Origin: a bacterium
GTDB taxonomy: Bacteria > Atribacterota > JS1 > SB-45 > 34-128
Length of the DNA stretch: 9,486 nt
Assembly: GCA_018894595.1 (NCBI GenBank)
Contig: JAHIPN010000136.1
Location: forward strand, 1-9,486
Direction: 5' to 3'
Program-made: the position numbers and the translations under genes
Notes under the pieces: model-generated
Told to the model about the DNA's origin: nothing
What the model saw: only the letters and a program-made list of their open reading frames with translations
The model's database searches: none
Shown here: piece by piece, positions 7,803 through 9,486 of the stretch
How positions within the stretch are numbered: position 1 is the first letter of the stretch
How the letters are laid out: each line of letters starts with the position of its first letter

Positions 7803-8460
7803 AAAAGTAATACGTTCAAAAAGAAAAACTATTTCCCTCCAAGTAGCCGATGATGCCGCTTTAATAGTAAGGGCACCCTTTGCAGTGAGCGAGAAAATTA
7901 TTAATAGAGTTATTTTAAAATATAGTGACTGGGTTGAGAAGAAGAAAAAAGAAATACAGGCCAGAGATTTGAAATTTGCCAAAAAAGAATTTGTTAACGG
8001 AGAAGGATTTCTTTATCTTGGGGATTATTATAGATTGAGGCTGGTTGAAAAACAAGAAATACCACTGGGTTTTGAAAGTGGGTTTTACCTTTCAAAAGAT
8101 TATCTACTAAATGCCAAGGAAGTTTTCGTTGATTGGTATAAGAAGAGGGCTTATGAAAAAATATCCCAAAGAGTTAAATGGTATGCACAAAAAAGAGGGT
8201 TCAAATATAATAAAATTAATATTACCAATGCACAAAAAAGATGTGGTTCTTGCTCTTGCCGTAATAATCTAAATTTCTCTTGGCGGTTGATTATGGCTCC
8301 TTTGCCTGTTATAGATTATGTGGTTGTTCATGAGCTCGTCCACCTTGATGAAAAAAATCACTCAAGAGCATTTTGGAATAAAGTAAAAATGTTAATGACG
8401 GATTATAAAAAACATCAGGAGTGGCTAAAAAAGAGTGGGCATTTGCTAAGGTTAGAATAA
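7792..8460 (+). CDS. YgjP-like (DUF45, M48-related) zinc metallopeptidase-domain protein
   Basis: This 222-residue protein belongs to the YgjP/DUF45 family. It starts with the usual short strand (VIRSKRKTISLQV, 6-18) and a helix ending in WVEKKKKEI (47-55). The family centre KINITNAQKR(C)GSCS (141-155) is followed by NFSWRLIMAP (161-170). The zinc motif is HELVH (180-184) with NHSRAFW (189-195): H180 and H184 should bind the metal, E181 be catalytic and H190 be the third ligand. It is a cytosolic protein without signal peptide or membrane helix. Family members commonly sit beside hsdR; their role there is not established, and E. coli YgjP has been reported to act on nucleotides rather than peptides. 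The family usually has Trp in RWGSCS; here the residue is C151, and C154 and C156 are nearby. The gene overlaps hsdR by 11 nt and closes the operon. Confidence 0.9.
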   Translation: MEIKKVIRSKRKTISLQVADDAALIVRAPFAVSEKIINRVILKYSDWVEKKKKEIQARDLKFAKKEFVNGEGFLYLGDYYRLRLVEKQEIPLGFESGFYLSKDYLLNAKEVFVDWYKKRAYEKISQRVKWYAQKRGFKYNKINITNAQKRCGSCSCRNNLNFSWRLIMAPLPVIDYVVVHELVHLDEKNHSRAFWNKVKMLMTDYKKHQEWLKKSGHLLRLE

Positions 8461-8497
8461 GAATATTAATGCTTTGGGGGAACTTGTGCACTTTGTA

Positions 8498-8509
8498 GCT
8501 CTTTAACAA
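8498..8509 (+). promoter_or_regulatory. boxA-like antitermination sequence
   Basis: GCTCTTTAACAA, 38 nt after the metallopeptidase stop, equals the core of bacterial rRNA-operon boxA (TGCTCTTTAACAA in E. coli), the RNA site bound by NusB and ribosomal protein S10. No rRNA gene or CRISPR array is in the window. It lies upstream of the promoter candidate at 8520, so only readthrough from the hsd operon would transcribe it. A twelve-base exact match in 9.5 kb is unlikely by chance but not impossible; function is inferred. Confidence 0.4.
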
Positions 8510-8519
8510 ATGTATACCT

Positions 8520-8548
8520 TTGAATTATTAAGACCAATAGATTACGAT
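8520..8548 (+). promoter_or_regulatory. Candidate sigma70-type promoter for the downstream membrane-protein gene
   Basis: TTGAAT (8520-8525) and TACGAT (8543-8548), with a 17-bp spacer, each match the consensus at four of six positions, including TTGA and the first and last bases of the -10 box. Transcription would start near 8555, about 40 nt before the ATG at 8593. No convincing terminator hairpin lies between 8460 and here. Confidence 0.35.
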
Positions 8549-8570
8549 TTATGGTTCAGTAATTTGCAAA

Positions 8571-8576
8571 AAGGAG
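8571..8576 (+). promoter_or_regulatory. Shine-Dalgarno site unusually far from its start codon
   Basis: AAGGAG is the only good ribosome binding site before the gene at 8593, but it is 16 nt from that ATG instead of the usual 5-10. In-frame extension upstream is blocked by TAA at 8587, and the nearer CTG at 8581 runs into the same stop. Confidence 0.45.
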
Positions 8577-8592
8577 TTATCTGAATTAAGTA

Positions 8593-9423
8593 ATGCTTAA
8601 ATATTCTAAAATAAATGTCAATGGAAAAATAATAGTAAAGATTGATCAAATTGCTAATCCTCCTACTGTCTATTTAGATACTTGGGCGTTATTTGATTTT
8701 ATTGACCTTGAAAAGTATTTAACTGCTATATTTGGCACTATTGGTTCTTTGGCAATTATAATAAATTTATTTATCAAAGGTTGGTCGACTGAGAATATCA
8801 TGGATGGTTTGGTAAATTTAGCCGGATTATTGGTTACCGTCGTCGTTTTCTTAATTGCTATGAAAACAGTGTCAAGACTAAATTATTCTAATTTTAAAAA
8901 AGCCTTTGAAGAATATTTACAAGAATGGATAGATCAAAATAGCTATTTAATTGATGAAGACAAAAAGGAAGAAGGAAAAGAGAAAAAACAGTTCTATTAT
9001 ATGCTTACAAAACCTCATCATAATAATGTTGTGTTACAAGAAAAAAAAGCAAAGGATTTTCCCAGAAAGGAAGGTACTATTTATCATAAAGGAGCTTTTC
9101 TTTATACAGATTATAAGGATATAGAAGAAATAGTCATTGGTTTAAATGGGTCATTCTTTGTTTCAAAGCGCGGCGGAGAGTTACCCAAGCCATTTAAAGA
9201 AGTGAATGATATTGCCAATGAGTTTAAAATAAGAATTAAAGAACATTTTGATGGTAAATTTGAATACATCAATAAATCTGATAGCGAAATACCTATAGAA
9301 ATTACAGACAAGGGGAATCGGCTTCATATATCAATTAAGAAAATCGCAAACACAAAAGATAATGCAAAAATTGCCATCGATATGATGGAGTATATAAAAA
9401 CTTTAATCATTGCTTTAGCGTAA
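8593..9423 (+). CDS. Hypothetical two-helix membrane protein with a PIN-like N-terminal stub
   Basis: I do not recognise this 276-residue protein as a whole. Two hydrophobic segments, about residues 42-61 (LTAIFGTIGSLAIIINLF) and 74-91 (VNLAGLLVTVVVFLIAM), should form a membrane hairpin. A charged helix (98-134) and a soluble C-terminal region follow: mixed strands at about 160-192, then an alternating region to 250 and a final helix. With its short, Lys-containing N-terminus, both ends could face the cytoplasm, but topology is not certain. Residues 17-36 contain NPPTVYLDTWALFDF, which resembles the first strand and Asp of PIN-like nucleases; the rest of a PIN fold is absent, so this may be a fused remnant or a coincidence. 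The ATG at 8593 is the first start after an in-frame stop. It lies on the same strand, 132 nt after the restriction operon, with its own promoter candidate. A role as a defence effector is possible but unsupported. Confidence 0.75.
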   Translation: MLKYSKINVNGKIIVKIDQIANPPTVYLDTWALFDFIDLEKYLTAIFGTIGSLAIIINLFIKGWSTENIMDGLVNLAGLLVTVVVFLIAMKTVSRLNYSNFKKAFEEYLQEWIDQNSYLIDEDKKEEGKEKKQFYYMLTKPHHNNVVLQEKKAKDFPRKEGTIYHKGAFLYTDYKDIEEIVIGLNGSFFVSKRGGELPKPFKEVNDIANEFKIRIKEHFDGKFEYINKSDSEIPIEITDKGNRLHISIKKIANTKDNAKIAIDMMEYIKTLIIALA

Positions 9424-9486
9424 TATAGATAAATTCAAAAATTATTTAGAGATACAAATGTGGCGCGAAAGTGTATTAATGGAAAA

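Noticed and set aside
8491..8512. Hairpin TTTGT/ACAAA as a terminator after the metallopeptidase gene.
   Set aside because: The stem is five AT-rich pairs with a nine-base loop and no T-tract; it is not a credible terminator. The boxA match explains this stretch better.
9458..9486. ATG followed by nine open codons to the window end (MWRESVLME...).
   Set aside because: Only 29 nt are visible and the upstream sequence has no clear ribosome binding site. It could be the start of the next gene but cannot be supported.
1..9486. CRISPR arrays, tRNA genes, insertion sequences or attachment sites.
   Set aside because: No spaced repeat series, cloverleaf, transposase motif, terminal inverted repeats or flanking target duplications were seen on either strand by eye.

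Overview
The window is AT-rich bacterial (possibly archaeal) DNA with good Shine-Dalgarno sites and tightly packed genes. It carries no rRNA, tRNA or other taxonomic marker. The low GC content and the AGA-, AAA- and GAA-rich codon use would fit a low-GC anaerobe such as a Firmicutes-like or candidate-phylum bacterium, but that is only an inference.

Layout: (1) positions 2-352 hold a small unrecognised gene that may be cut by the window edge. (2) Positions 353-522 are non-coding, with a weak terminator-like hairpin, a weak promoter candidate, a short direct repeat and a strong ribosome binding site for the next gene. (3) Positions 523-8460 form one operon: hsdM, hsdS, hsdR and a YgjP/DUF45 zinc metallopeptidase-like gene, each overlapping the next by 8, 8 and 11 nt. 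(4) Positions 8461-8592 are non-coding and hold an exact match to the core of the rRNA antitermination element boxA, plus a promoter candidate. (5) Positions 8593-9423 encode an unrecognised protein with two membrane helices, whose first ~36 residues look like the start of a PIN-like protein. (6) Nothing can be called after 9423.

The M-S-R order, the overlaps and the protein motifs identify a complete, apparently intact type I restriction-modification system. HsdM carries the adenine methyltransferase motifs (TCGSGG, NPPF) and a long helical C-terminal extension. HsdS has two target recognition domains, each followed by a conserved helix. HsdR has an N-terminal PD-(D/E)XK nuclease, a superfamily 2 translocase and a helical C-terminal domain. 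The metallopeptidase-like gene is a frequent companion of type I loci whose role is not settled.

The most unusual feature is in HsdS. About 134 residues lie exactly between its two halves and form what looks like an intact PD-(D/E)XK nuclease domain (D248, E264, K266), while the normal inter-repeat linker is kept on both sides. The specificity subunit would therefore carry its own nuclease-like module, in addition to the one in HsdR. Secondary points of interest are the boxA-like site outside an rRNA operon and the possibly chimeric membrane protein downstream.
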